Positions 29,008 through 37,169 of a stretch of 64,000 nt of DNA are shown piece after piece (the stretch's first letter is position 1; each line of letters starts with the position of its first letter). Where the stretch lies: the NCBI RefSeq assembly GCF_003610555.1, contig NZ_RAPQ01000012.1, positions 248,001 to 312,000 of the forward strand. The letters are read 5' to 3'. Origin of the DNA: Marinifilum flexuosum (lineage in GTDB: Bacteria > Bacteroidota > Bacteroidia > Bacteroidales > Marinifilaceae). The translations under genes were made by a program, and so were the position numbers. The notes below the pieces were generated by a model. That model was not told the DNA's origin. It made no database searches and saw nothing but the letters and a program-made list of their open reading frames with translations.

Positions 29008-30084
29008 CTAGTTACGTCCTACAGCATTTAGGTCTTCGAAAGCCATAACTAAACGATCTTTCATTGCAACCTCACCTTCGCGCAACCATTTTCTTGGATC
29101 GTAGAATTTCTTGTTTGGCTTATCATCACCTTCTGGGTTACCGATTTGACCTTGCAAGTAATCGTGCTTCGAAGCTTCGAATTCACGTACTCCGTTCCAG
29201 AATGCCCACTGAGTATCTGTATCGATATTCATTTTAATTACACCATAAGAAATTGCCTCACGAATTTCTTCTAAAGTTGAACCTGATCCACCGTGGAATA
29301 CGAAATCAACAGTATTATCAGCTACAGCATATTTTTCTGAGATAAACTTCTGTGAGTTATCCAAAATCTTAGGTGTCAATACAACATTACCTGGCTTGTA
29401 AACACCGTGTACATTACCAAATGATGCAGCAATTGTAAAACGAGAAGATACTTTAGATAATGCTTCGTAAGCTAAAGCAACATCTTCAGGTTGAGTATAC
29501 AATAATGAGTTATCCATATCTGTATTGTCAACACCATCTTCTTCACCACCAGTACAACCTAATTCAATTTCGATAGTCATACCCATTTTGTTCATACGCT
29601 CGAAATAGTTTACACAAGTTTCGATGTTTTCTTCAAGAGTTTCCTCTGATAAATCTAACATGTGTGAGCTAAACAATGGTTTTCCTGTTTGAGCAAAAAA
29701 CTCTTCACCAGCAGTCAACAAACCGTCGATCCATGGTAATAATTTTTTTGCAGCGTGGTCAGTATGTAAAATTACTGGAATTCCATAATGCTCAGCAATT
29801 GCATGAACATACTTAGCTCCAGCAACAGCTCCAATAATCGCAGCGCTTTGTCCTTCTGCATTAATTCCTTTACCTGAGAAGAAAGATGCACCACCATTCG
29901 AGAACTGAATGATAATTGGTGAATTTACTTGTTTGGCAGCTTCTAATGCAGCATTAATTGAGTTAGTTCCAACTACGTTTACAGCTGGGATTGCAAAACC
30001 TTCTTCCTTAGCAACCTGAAATAATTTTTGCACATCATCACCGGTTACTACACCCGGTTTAACAACATCTAATACTCGTTTCAT
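29008..30084 (-). CDS. fbaA: Class II fructose-bisphosphate aldolase
   Basis: Zinc-dependent aldolase of glycolysis and gluconeogenesis, 358 residues (class IIA length, like E. coli FbaA at 359). Metal-ligand motif HTDHAAKKLLPW lies near residue 108, the ELGCTGGEEDGVD signature near 175, and HGGSGS near 266, with NIDTDTQWAF in the C-terminal part. It is monocistronic, with a terminator behind it. It pairs functionally with gapA elsewhere in the window. Confidence 0.96.
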   Translation of the reverse strand: MKRVLDVVKPGVVTGDDVQKLFQVAKEEGFAIPAVNVVGTNSINAALEAAKQVNSPIIIQFSNGGASFFSGKGINAEGQSAAIIGAVAGAKYVHAIAEHYGIPVILHTDHAAKKLLPWIDGLLTAGEEFFAQTGKPLFSSHMLDLSEETLEENIETCVNYFERMNKMGMTIEIELGCTGGEEDGVDNTDMDNSLLYTQPEDVALAYEALSKVSSRFTIAASFGNVHGVYKPGNVVLTPKILDNSQKFISEKYAVADNTVDFVFHGGSGSTLEEIREAISYGVIKMNIDTDTQWAFWNGVREFEASKHDYLQGQIGNPEGDDKPNKKFYDPRKWLREGEVAMKDRLVMAFEDLNAVGRN

Positions 30085-30265
30085 AATAATATAATTTATC
30101 GGATAGTTCTTATAAAATCGTCGGAAAGTCGAATTTTACCACGAAGTTAAAAAGAAATAATCTATTTTGCACCGTTTTGGCTATAAGAAAATTATGCAAA
30201 CGAATGCAATTGAAAATTTTTAAAGAATGTAAATAAAGTTCACTTTATTTTCGTAAAAAATCAAC

Positions 30266-32656
30266 TTAAAATGGATATCCAATACCAATATTGAATGTCA
30301 ACTGATTAAATTTAAACGGACGTTTAGCTATAATCCAACGCTCATTACCCACTCTTGAAGGATCTCTCAATTTTAAACCTAAATCCAAACGAAAAAGGAT
30401 AAAGTTTAAATCTACGCGCGTACCAAAGCCTGTACCTAATGCAATTTCTTCATAAAAGCGGTCGAATTTAAAATCGGCTCCCTTTCTATCATCCTTTTTT
30501 GAGATTGCCCATATGTTTCCAGCATCAAGAAATAGTGCGCCTTCCAATGCCCAAAATAGTTTAAAACGATATTCAAGATTCGCTTCAATTTTAAGGTCGG
30601 CAGTATTATTTGGATAAGTAGCTCCTTCATCAACATATGAACCAGGCCCCAGTGATCGTGCCTGCCAAGCTCTAATTCCATTTGCCCCACCAGAAAAATA
30701 ACTTTTCTCGAATGGCAACACCTCTAAATTTCCATACGGATAACCAATCCCGAAGAAAACACGATATACCATATTATTCGCACGGTTGATGTATTGATTA
30801 AATCGATATTCAATATCCCCTTTTACATACTGTGCGTATCTAATTCCTAAAAAGTCATGGTAAGTTCCCTCAAGATTTCCCTCTGAATCGTAATCATTTC
30901 TTTTTGATCTTCCTAAGATATTATCTATGGTTTTCAGAGTATTCCCCGCCACCTCTGCACTCAACCTCAAGTAATTGTAATTTCTTGGGAGATTAATATT
31001 CTGATCGTTATAAGTTACCGAATATCTTGTAGTGGCAATAACGTGATCAGTAAAAGAGTTCTGAATGTACAAATTGTCGATATCATTCAAAAAATCCTCA
31101 CTTAAATCTTTCACATCCACAAAATTCAACTCAATCAAGTTAAAGGTATGTTGTAAATACTTCGACGATTTCCAAAAGTACCCAAAACTTGCATCGGCAA
31201 TGGTTCTGGTATAGTCGGGACGTTTCTGGAAATTATAGGAAAGTGAAAATATGGTTCGTGGATTGTATGATTTTCTGAATTTTTCAGCATCGAAAAATGG
31301 GAGTAAAAACTTGGGAATACTCAACTTTGAAACGATACCATACTCAGAAGAACTAAAATTCGTTTGCTCACTTGATTTCACATTTTCTCTGGCTGTAGAA
31401 AGTTGAACGTCTAGCACCTCGGCACCACCAAACAAATTTTTATGCTGATAGTTCAAATTACCTGCAAATCCAATGTTTCCAGAAGAATTGGTCCCTTCCA
31501 ATTCGAAAGAATAGAATTGTAAATTGTGCGGACTCAATTGAATCACACAATTCAAATTACCGTATTCATCATCATTTGCCTTTGTATCCTCATCAAAGTT
31601 TATATTCACAAACTTAAATTGATTCAATTGCTGTAATCTACTATATGATTGAGAAACAGAATTCAAATTATACAAATCCCCTTTTTTTATAAGAATTGAG
31701 GATAGAATCACATCAGGTTTTATTTTAAGCTTATTTCTATAGATAAACTCAACATTCTTATGCACCAAAGTATCCAGTTCCGATAAATAAATTGAATCAT
31801 TCATCAGTATTAGCTTTGGATCATACTCAGTAAGGATTTTAACTTTATTAATTCGATACTTTTTGGTTGCCTTTTCATTCAATGGTTTTTTTAAGCCAAC
31901 AAAAACATCCATTTGATGATCTTTCTTCGTACTATCCATCATAAAATGAATATACTCTCTCGAGAAATTAAAATATCCCTGGTTCTTAAGCATCTTAAAA
32001 ATCCTCATTCTCTCTTCTCCAAGCACATCAGAGTCTACTTTTTTTCCCTGCTTAAGTTTCGTATCTTTTTTATCCTCATTCACAAAGCCACGAACCAAAG
32101 TAGAATCAGACATCTCACTTAATTTTTGCGATGGAGATAAAAAATTATAAGGCAACTCATCAAGTTGGTGATATAACTTACGGTATCGATAAGGTTCATT
32201 CGCAGTTATGGTGTAATATACCTTTGCTTTTTTCTTTTTAAAAGCAACAGAATCTTTTATCACAGCATTGTAATAACCTTTTTTCTTCATGTATAACTGC
32301 AACTGAGCTACAGATCTTTTCGTCTGAAAATCTTCATAAATTACAGGCTCTTCTCCAATTCGTCTAAGCCATCGGTTAAAACCTTTCGATTTATCCTTAC
32401 CAGACAGATTATAAAGTCCTAAATGAAAGCGCCAAGTACCAAGAATTTTTAGATTGGACTTTTGCTTAATATTCTTTTTAAGATCACTTGTAGGTACTGA
32501 CCTGTCATCGGTTTTAACAATAACTTTATTTAAAAGGTATTCATCTTCCCCAACATACTTAGTGGTTGAACAAGAACTGACACCAAGTAGGAGACTCAGA
32601 AAGAAAAGTAAAATCGGGAAATAATAACTACTTTTGTATTTTAGAATAGCTTTCAA
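30266..32656 (-). CDS. tamL: TamL-type BamA/TamA-family outer-membrane lipoprotein
   Basis: Outer-membrane Omp85-superfamily protein of 796 residues with a lipoprotein signal: hydrophobic core then lipobox GVSSC, acylated at Cys29. It is followed by STTKYVGEDEYLLNKV, the typical opening of Bacteroidetes TamL. POTRA-like repeats fill the N-terminal half and a bacterial surface antigen (D15) barrel the C-terminal half, including YFSGGANGIRAW and the final GIGYPF strand. TamL replaces TamA in Bacteroidetes and works with TamB; tamB is not in this window. It is divergent from a SpoU methyltransferase. Confidence 0.88.
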   Translation of the reverse strand: MKAILKYKSSYYFPILLFFLSLLLGVSSCSTTKYVGEDEYLLNKVIVKTDDRSVPTSDLKKNIKQKSNLKILGTWRFHLGLYNLSGKDKSKGFNRWLRRIGEEPVIYEDFQTKRSVAQLQLYMKKKGYYNAVIKDSVAFKKKKAKVYYTITANEPYRYRKLYHQLDELPYNFLSPSQKLSEMSDSTLVRGFVNEDKKDTKLKQGKKVDSDVLGEERMRIFKMLKNQGYFNFSREYIHFMMDSTKKDHQMDVFVGLKKPLNEKATKKYRINKVKILTEYDPKLILMNDSIYLSELDTLVHKNVEFIYRNKLKIKPDVILSSILIKKGDLYNLNSVSQSYSRLQQLNQFKFVNINFDEDTKANDDEYGNLNCVIQLSPHNLQFYSFELEGTNSSGNIGFAGNLNYQHKNLFGGAEVLDVQLSTARENVKSSEQTNFSSSEYGIVSKLSIPKFLLPFFDAEKFRKSYNPRTIFSLSYNFQKRPDYTRTIADASFGYFWKSSKYLQHTFNLIELNFVDVKDLSEDFLNDIDNLYIQNSFTDHVIATTRYSVTYNDQNINLPRNYNYLRLSAEVAGNTLKTIDNILGRSKRNDYDSEGNLEGTYHDFLGIRYAQYVKGDIEYRFNQYINRANNMVYRVFFGIGYPYGNLEVLPFEKSYFSGGANGIRAWQARSLGPGSYVDEGATYPNNTADLKIEANLEYRFKLFWALEGALFLDAGNIWAISKKDDRKGADFKFDRFYEEIALGTGFGTRVDLNFILFRLDLGLKLRDPSRVGNERWIIAKRPFKFNQLTFNIGIGYPF

Positions 32657-32690
32657 GAATGAATTGAATATTTATCGGTTTAAATTACAA

Positions 32691-32698
32691 CAAAGATA
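32691..32698 (-). promoter_or_regulatory. Candidate -7 element of tamL
   Basis: TATCTTTG on the minus strand, 34 bases before the ATG; no clear TTTG box at the usual distance. Confidence 0.4.
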
Positions 32699-32810
32699 CT
32701 TATATCAATTAAAAATTAGTAATGCATCTGAAACAATTACGCGCATTGCTTTCATTCATTGAAAACACCATTACAAACAGTCTGATTTACTAACTTTTAA
32801 GCTTTTAGCA

Positions 32811-33581
32811 GTGCTTTCGAAAAATCAAATTAAACTTATATCCAGCTTACAAAAGAAAAAATATAGAGATTCTCATCAACTTTTTGTTGCCGAAGGCGAT
32901 AAGTTGGTAATGGACCTGCTACAAACCAACATAAAAGTTGCATACCTGGTACATACCCCTGATTGGAAAAACGCACCAACTACAGAGCATCTCAATCAGA
33001 TAGAAAATCGTGTTGAAACTGATGAAAAACTAATGAAAAAGGTGAGCAGTTTAAAAACACCATCTCCGGTGCTTGCCGTTTTCAGGATTCCAACTGGTGA
33101 CATTGATGAAAACACCATAAAAAATTCCTTATCTATATTACTTGATGATGTTCAGGATCCGGGCAACCTGGGAACCATTATTCGCATTGCCGATTGGTTT
33201 GGAATTAAGAATATCTTTTGCTCGAAAAACACTGTAGATGTATACAATCCTAAGGTGATACAGGCCAGTATGGGAGCTATTGCCCGAGTTAAAGTTACCT
33301 ACACTTCTTTAACTGATTTGATTTCCACATACCATTCAAAGGACTTTCCTGTATATGGAACTTTTTTGGAAGGTGAAACCATATACAAGTGCGAATTACA
33401 AAGCAAAGGTTTTATTGTAATGGGTAATGAAGGCCAGGGAATATCAGAAGAAGTTGGACAATTGGTGAGCAATAAACTATTCATTCCAAATTTCCCTACC
33501 GATCAGGAAACATCAGAATCGTTGAATGTATCGGTGGCAACCGCTATTATTTGCTCGGAGTTTAGAAGAGGGGAATTTTAA
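32811..33581 (+). CDS. SpoU/TrmH-family RNA 2'-O-ribose methyltransferase
   Basis: SPOUT-fold RNA methyltransferase of 256 residues. An N-terminal substrate-binding domain (about residues 1-95) is followed by the catalytic domain with motif 1 DVQDPGNLGTIIRIADWFG, motif 2 MGNEGQGIS and motif 3 ESLNVSVATAI, which form the knotted SAM site. The target may be 23S rRNA (RlmB-like) or tRNA (TrmH-like); length and architecture fit RlmB-type better. The opening lacks an ATG farther upstream and uses the codon at 32811. Confidence 0.9.
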   Translation: MLSKNQIKLISSLQKKKYRDSHQLFVAEGDKLVMDLLQTNIKVAYLVHTPDWKNAPTTEHLNQIENRVETDEKLMKKVSSLKTPSPVLAVFRIPTGDIDENTIKNSLSILLDDVQDPGNLGTIIRIADWFGIKNIFCSKNTVDVYNPKVIQASMGAIARVKVTYTSLTDLISTYHSKDFPVYGTFLEGETIYKCELQSKGFIVMGNEGQGISEEVGQLVSNKLFIPNFPTDQETSESLNVSVATAIICSEFRRGEF

Positions 33582-33597
33582 TTTTTCCTTTCTCTTT

Positions 33598-33905
33598 TTG
33601 AGGGTAAAAGCATTGGCAAATTGCCCTCTGTGAATTTAAAAGGTAAAATTTCGCTGGCAAAACGCCCTCAACGGAAAAAAATATCAAAATTCTGTTGACA
33701 AAATGCTCTCGACAGAAAGAGTTGGTAAAATCCATTGGCAATAAGCTCTCGATGGCTGGAGTTGGCAAAATCCATTGGCAAAAATGCTCTCGACAAGCAG
33801 GATACTCAATTTTTCACTGACAATATGCTCTCGACGAGCAGAAAGTAGAAATTTCCGTTGGCAAAAAGCTCTCGATGGCTGGAGTTGGCAAAATCCATGT
33901 GCAAA
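33598..33905. repeat. Degenerate 41-bp tandem repeat array (locus B)
   Basis: The gap between the convergent SpoU and FAD-dehydrogenase genes (33582-33910) is filled by about seven and a half units. The core GCYCTC(G/A)A begins at 33623, 33664, 33705, 33745, 33786, 33827 and 33868, spacings 41, 41, 40, 41, 41, 41. Each unit also contains a TTGGCAAAA-like element 10-20 bases before the core. Units at 33721 and 33882 share GGAGTTGGCAAAATCCAT. It is not coding, since 41 is not a multiple of 3. Confidence 0.9.
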
Positions 33906-33910
33906 ACCGA

Positions 33911-35476
33911 TTATTCCTTGGCGTAATACCTATCAAACGCATCGGCACATTGTTCGCCATCCATGGCAGCCGATACAATACCGCCAGCATAACCTGCCCC
34001 TTCGCCACAAGGGAATAGTCCTTCGATTTTGGTGTGCTGGAAAGTTTCACGATCTCTTGGAATTCTTACTGGCGAGGATGTACGCGATTCTACTCCTAAG
34101 ATCACCGCTTTATTGGTAAGAAACCCTCTTGATTTTCTGCCAAATGCCTTAAAGCCTTCTTGCAATCGGTAAGCAATGTGCTCGGGCAACCACTTGTGCA
34201 TTTCGGAAGATACCACACCCGGATGATAGGATGTTTTTGGCAGGCTTTCGCTTTTTCTACCTTCAACAAAATCTTTCATTCGCTGGGCAGGAGCCGTTAG
34301 GTTCTTACCTCCTTCTACAAATGATTGTGCCTCCAAATCTTCCTGAAAATGCAATCCAGCCAAGGGACCGAATTGCTCATATTCCGCTAAATCTTCGGTT
34401 CGAATTTCAACGGCCATTCCCGAATTGGCAAAGGCAGTATTTCTACCTGAGGATGACATTCCGTTTACCACTTGCTGATTTTCGCCTGTTGCCGCCGGAA
34501 CAATTACTCCACCCGGACACATGCAGAAGGAATATACGCCACGCCCTTCAACCTGATGTACAAAACTGTAAGTGGCCGCTGGCAAATACTTGCCTCTTCC
34601 GTTTGGATTGTGATATTGAATTTGGTCGATTAACTCCTGTGGATGTTCGATACGAACGCCCATTGCAAAAGATTTTGCTTCAATATCGATATCTGATTCA
34701 TTTAATTTTCGGTATACATCGCGAGCCGAATGACCTGTTGCCAGAATCACGGCTTCTCCCTCGAAAGTTTTTCCATCCTGAGTTTGCACACCTGTAATTT
34801 TATTGGCATCCATCAAGTAATCGGTCACCTTACATGAAAAGTGAACTTCTCCACCCGCTGCAATAATACTCTTACGAATATTTACAATTACCTTAGGCAA
34901 AACATCGGTTCCAATGTGAGGATGAGCTTCAAACAAAATCTCATCCTGAGCACCATGAAAATGAAGCACATTTAAAATTTTCTTCAGATTTCCGCGCTTT
35001 TTAGATCGAGTGTACAACTTGCCATCCGAAAAAGTTCCAGCTCCACCCTCTCCAAAAGAGTAGTTCGAGTCTGGATCAACATTTCTGGTACGGTGCAACT
35101 GTCCCAAATCCTTCTTTCGATCTTCAACACTTTTACCTCGCTCCAAAACAATTGGGCAATATCCTAGTTCTACCAATCGTAAAGCTGCAAATAAACCTGC
35201 CGGACCAGCTCCCACAACAATTACCTTTTTCTTACCCATTACATTCGGATAATCAAATATCAATTCTTTAGCCACAGGAAGTTTTTCATCCACTGCAACA
35301 CGAAACTTCATATTTATCTTGATATCTCTTCTCCGAGCATCTATAGATTTTCTTAGAATCTGAATTCCATTAATTCTACCAACCTTTATATTTAATTTTT
35401 GAGCCAGAATAGGCTTATAAAAAGATTCATCAGAAGCTTGTTTGGGATTCAGAACAATATCAATTTCAGTAATCAT
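33911..35476 (-). CDS. FAD-dependent dehydrogenase of the COG2509 type
   Basis: Flavoprotein of 521 residues. After a ~90-residue N-terminal domain comes the dinucleotide-binding motif GAGPAGLFAALRL near residue 90. The glycine-rich GEGGAGTFSDGKLYTR segment near 142 and the C-terminal PCGEGAGYAGGI motif near 488 complete the FAD site. Homologues are widespread and annotated as NAD(P)/FAD-dependent oxidoreductases of unknown substrate. It precedes a convergent SpoU gene across the 41-bp array. The leader contains an A/G-rich 7-8-bp periodic stretch. Confidence 0.88.
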   Translation of the reverse strand: MITEIDIVLNPKQASDESFYKPILAQKLNIKVGRINGIQILRKSIDARRRDIKINMKFRVAVDEKLPVAKELIFDYPNVMGKKKVIVVGAGPAGLFAALRLVELGYCPIVLERGKSVEDRKKDLGQLHRTRNVDPDSNYSFGEGGAGTFSDGKLYTRSKKRGNLKKILNVLHFHGAQDEILFEAHPHIGTDVLPKVIVNIRKSIIAAGGEVHFSCKVTDYLMDANKITGVQTQDGKTFEGEAVILATGHSARDVYRKLNESDIDIEAKSFAMGVRIEHPQELIDQIQYHNPNGRGKYLPAATYSFVHQVEGRGVYSFCMCPGGVIVPAATGENQQVVNGMSSSGRNTAFANSGMAVEIRTEDLAEYEQFGPLAGLHFQEDLEAQSFVEGGKNLTAPAQRMKDFVEGRKSESLPKTSYHPGVVSSEMHKWLPEHIAYRLQEGFKAFGRKSRGFLTNKAVILGVESRTSSPVRIPRDRETFQHTKIEGLFPCGEGAGYAGGIVSAAMDGEQCADAFDRYYAKE

Positions 35477-35524
35477 GTAAAAAAGTAAAAAGGTGAAATG
35501 GTAAAAAAGTGCAAGAGTAAAAAA

Positions 35525-36229
35525 TTACTCGAAATGAAAGGATAATGTAACTATTTTTGAGTTCATACCACGAATGGCATCTGTGTATGCCTCATAACCT
35601 GGATTCTCAATATCATAGCTATGGTTAATGATATCGCGTAAACCTATTGCAAATTTCAATTCGGTAGCCAACTTAAAGTATGGCAAATAAAAATCGATAC
35701 CAGCACCCAACTCCAAATAAACATCAGTAGCATTTAAACGAATCAGCATATTATTTTCAGGATCGAGAGCATCTTGCGATTGCACATCAATCTTGTAACT
35801 GGCTCCACCAATTAAATATGGTCGATAGTTATTCAATCGCTTTGCGCGATATTTAAGCATCAAAGGAAGATTCACCAAAACCGATTCAACCGTCACATCT
35901 TCCTGTGGCAAGTTGGAATACTTAATGGTTCGTTCTCCAAACTCCAGGCCTGGCAAAAATCTTAAGGACCAATTTTCATGCAAACGCAAATCAGAAACAA
36001 TCCCTACCGAAAATCCAGGGGAAAAAACAACTTGCTCAGCTCTGGCATCTGTTAACCCTGAATTATATAAGGCAAAGTCCATATTATTTATGGCCAATGT
36101 AAAACCAAAGTGCAACCATTTTTGGTCAACTTTCTGGTAATTCAGTATGCTTTCAGGCTTATATCTACTTTGTGAAAAAGCAGAAGAAAAAAGGGAAAGA
36201 CAGAGCAGTATTAAGAGTAATCGTTTCAA
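35525..36229 (-). CDS. porT: PorT-like outer-membrane protein (type IX secretion)
   Basis: Small outer-membrane beta-barrel protein of 234 residues with a signal peptide (LLLILLCLSLFSSAFS, cleavage before Gln20). The barrel ends in Phe-His-Phe-Glu. Length, signal and the PYLIGGASYKIDV and GAGIDFYLPYFKLATELKF strands match PorT of the type IX secretion system. The position directly downstream of ubiE, 42 bases away, matches Porphyromonas and Flavobacterium. If correct, the organism uses T9SS for gliding or secretion; other T9SS genes lie outside this window. Confidence 0.8.
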   Translation of the reverse strand: MKRLLLILLCLSLFSSAFSQSRYKPESILNYQKVDQKWLHFGFTLAINNMDFALYNSGLTDARAEQVVFSPGFSVGIVSDLRLHENWSLRFLPGLEFGERTIKYSNLPQEDVTVESVLVNLPLMLKYRAKRLNNYRPYLIGGASYKIDVQSQDALDPENNMLIRLNATDVYLELGAGIDFYLPYFKLATELKFAIGLRDIINHSYDIENPGYEAYTDAIRGMNSKIVTLSFHFE

Positions 36230-36271
36230 TCTGGATCGTTTATTTTTAGTAATAACCCCTAAAATATAAAA

Positions 36272-37000
36272 TTATTGTATGGGTTTAGTTCCAATGTAAA
36301 TTGAAGCTATCCCGAAACTTAATTTTATCTGTTTTGTTTCGGTAAAACCACAAGCTTCATAAATCTTTAGAAAATCGTCACCATCCGGGAAAGCATCAAC
36401 AGATTCGGGCAAATAGGTATATGCCGAAGCATCTTTTGACACCATTCTTCCCCAAAATGGAAGAATTCTAAAAAAGTAAAAATTATAAATCTGTTTAATT
36501 GGAAATTTTCTTGGTTTTGAAAATTCGAGAACCACCACTTTACCTCCAGGTCGAACCACGCGGTTCATTTCTGACAATCCTTTTTCAAGGTTTTCAAAAT
36601 TTCTAACACCAAAGGCCACCGTTATTGCATCAAACGTGTTATCCTCGAATTGAATATTTTCAGAATCTCCTTCCAATAATTCAATTTTATGCGATAAGTT
36701 TTTCTTTGCAATTTTTTCTCTCCCTACAGCCAACATCTCGGTAGAGATATCAATTCCTACAACTTTATCAGGATTCAACTTTAGGTTAGCCAAAGCAAAG
36801 TCACCAGTTCCTGTAGCAATATCCAAAACCATTTTCGGCTGCAAAGGTTTCAATAACTTTACCGCCTTCTTTCTCCACAACTTATCAATTCCCATCGACA
36901 AAACATGATTTAAAAAATCATATTTCTTTGCAATATTATTGAACATCTGCGCAACTTGCGCCTTCTTCCCTTTATCTAAATCTTTGTATGGATTTACCAC
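36272..37000 (-). CDS. ubiE: Demethylmenaquinone methyltransferase
   Basis: MenG/UbiE, 242 residues: the last step of menaquinone synthesis, SAM-dependent C-methylation of demethylmenaquinone. The SAM motif [10 protein letters not shown] is near residue 61, followed by GIDIS, then the family signatures [18 protein letters not shown] and [15 protein letters not shown]. The conserved [17 protein letters not shown] region is present. No ubiquinone pathway is expected in Bacteroidetes, so the menaquinone role is the better one. It starts about 90 bases from a palindrome and -7 box and is followed by porT. Confidence 0.96.
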   Translation of the reverse strand: MVNPYKDLDKGKKAQVAQMFNNIAKKYDFLNHVLSMGIDKLWRKKAVKLLKPLQPKMVLDIATGTGDFALANLKLNPDKVVGIDISTEMLAVGREKIAKKNLSHKIELLEGDSENIQFEDNTFDAITVAFGVRNFENLEKGLSEMNRVVRPGGKVVVLEFSKPRKFPIKQIYNFYFFRILPFWGRMVSKDASAYTYLPESVDAFPDGDDFLKIYEACGFTETKQIKLSFGIASIYIGTKPIQ

Positions 37001-37065
37001 GAACTTTCTTTTCTAGTTAATAGTGAGGAAATCTAGTAAATAGATCTTATAGATTTCAAAAACAA

Positions 37066-37100
37066 TGCGATCGTTAATAATTTACGATCGCACAAATATA
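37066..37100 (-). promoter_or_regulatory. -7 element with adjacent palindrome, upstream of ubiE
   Basis: TATATTTG on the minus strand (37093-37100) directly abuts a perfect 9-bp inverted repeat TGCGATCGT/ACGATCGCA (37066-37074 with 37084-37092). The predicted transcription start falls inside the palindrome, so it may be an operator. No TTTG box is at the normal spacing. Confidence 0.5.
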
Positions 37101-37107
37101 GTGAATG

Positions 37108-37139
37108 AAAAACAAAGAACCATTATATGATTCTTTGTT
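37108..37139 (-). terminator. Terminator of the PurL-like gene
   Basis: A perfect 9-bp stem AACAAAGAA/TTCTTTGTT (37111-37119 with 37131-37139), loop of 11, then T-rich sequence on the minus strand, about 30 bases past the stop. Confidence 0.7.
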
Positions 37140-37169
37140 ATCTGTAATCTTAATATTTTCAACAATTAT

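Noticed and set aside
33598-33905. 41-bp array as a CRISPR
   Set aside because: Whole units, not just a short repeat, are similar; there is no exact repeat and no cas gene.
33775-34119. Plus-strand open frame of 114 residues
   Set aside because: It crosses the 41-bp repeat array and then runs antisense to the FAD dehydrogenase gene, with no start context or family likeness.
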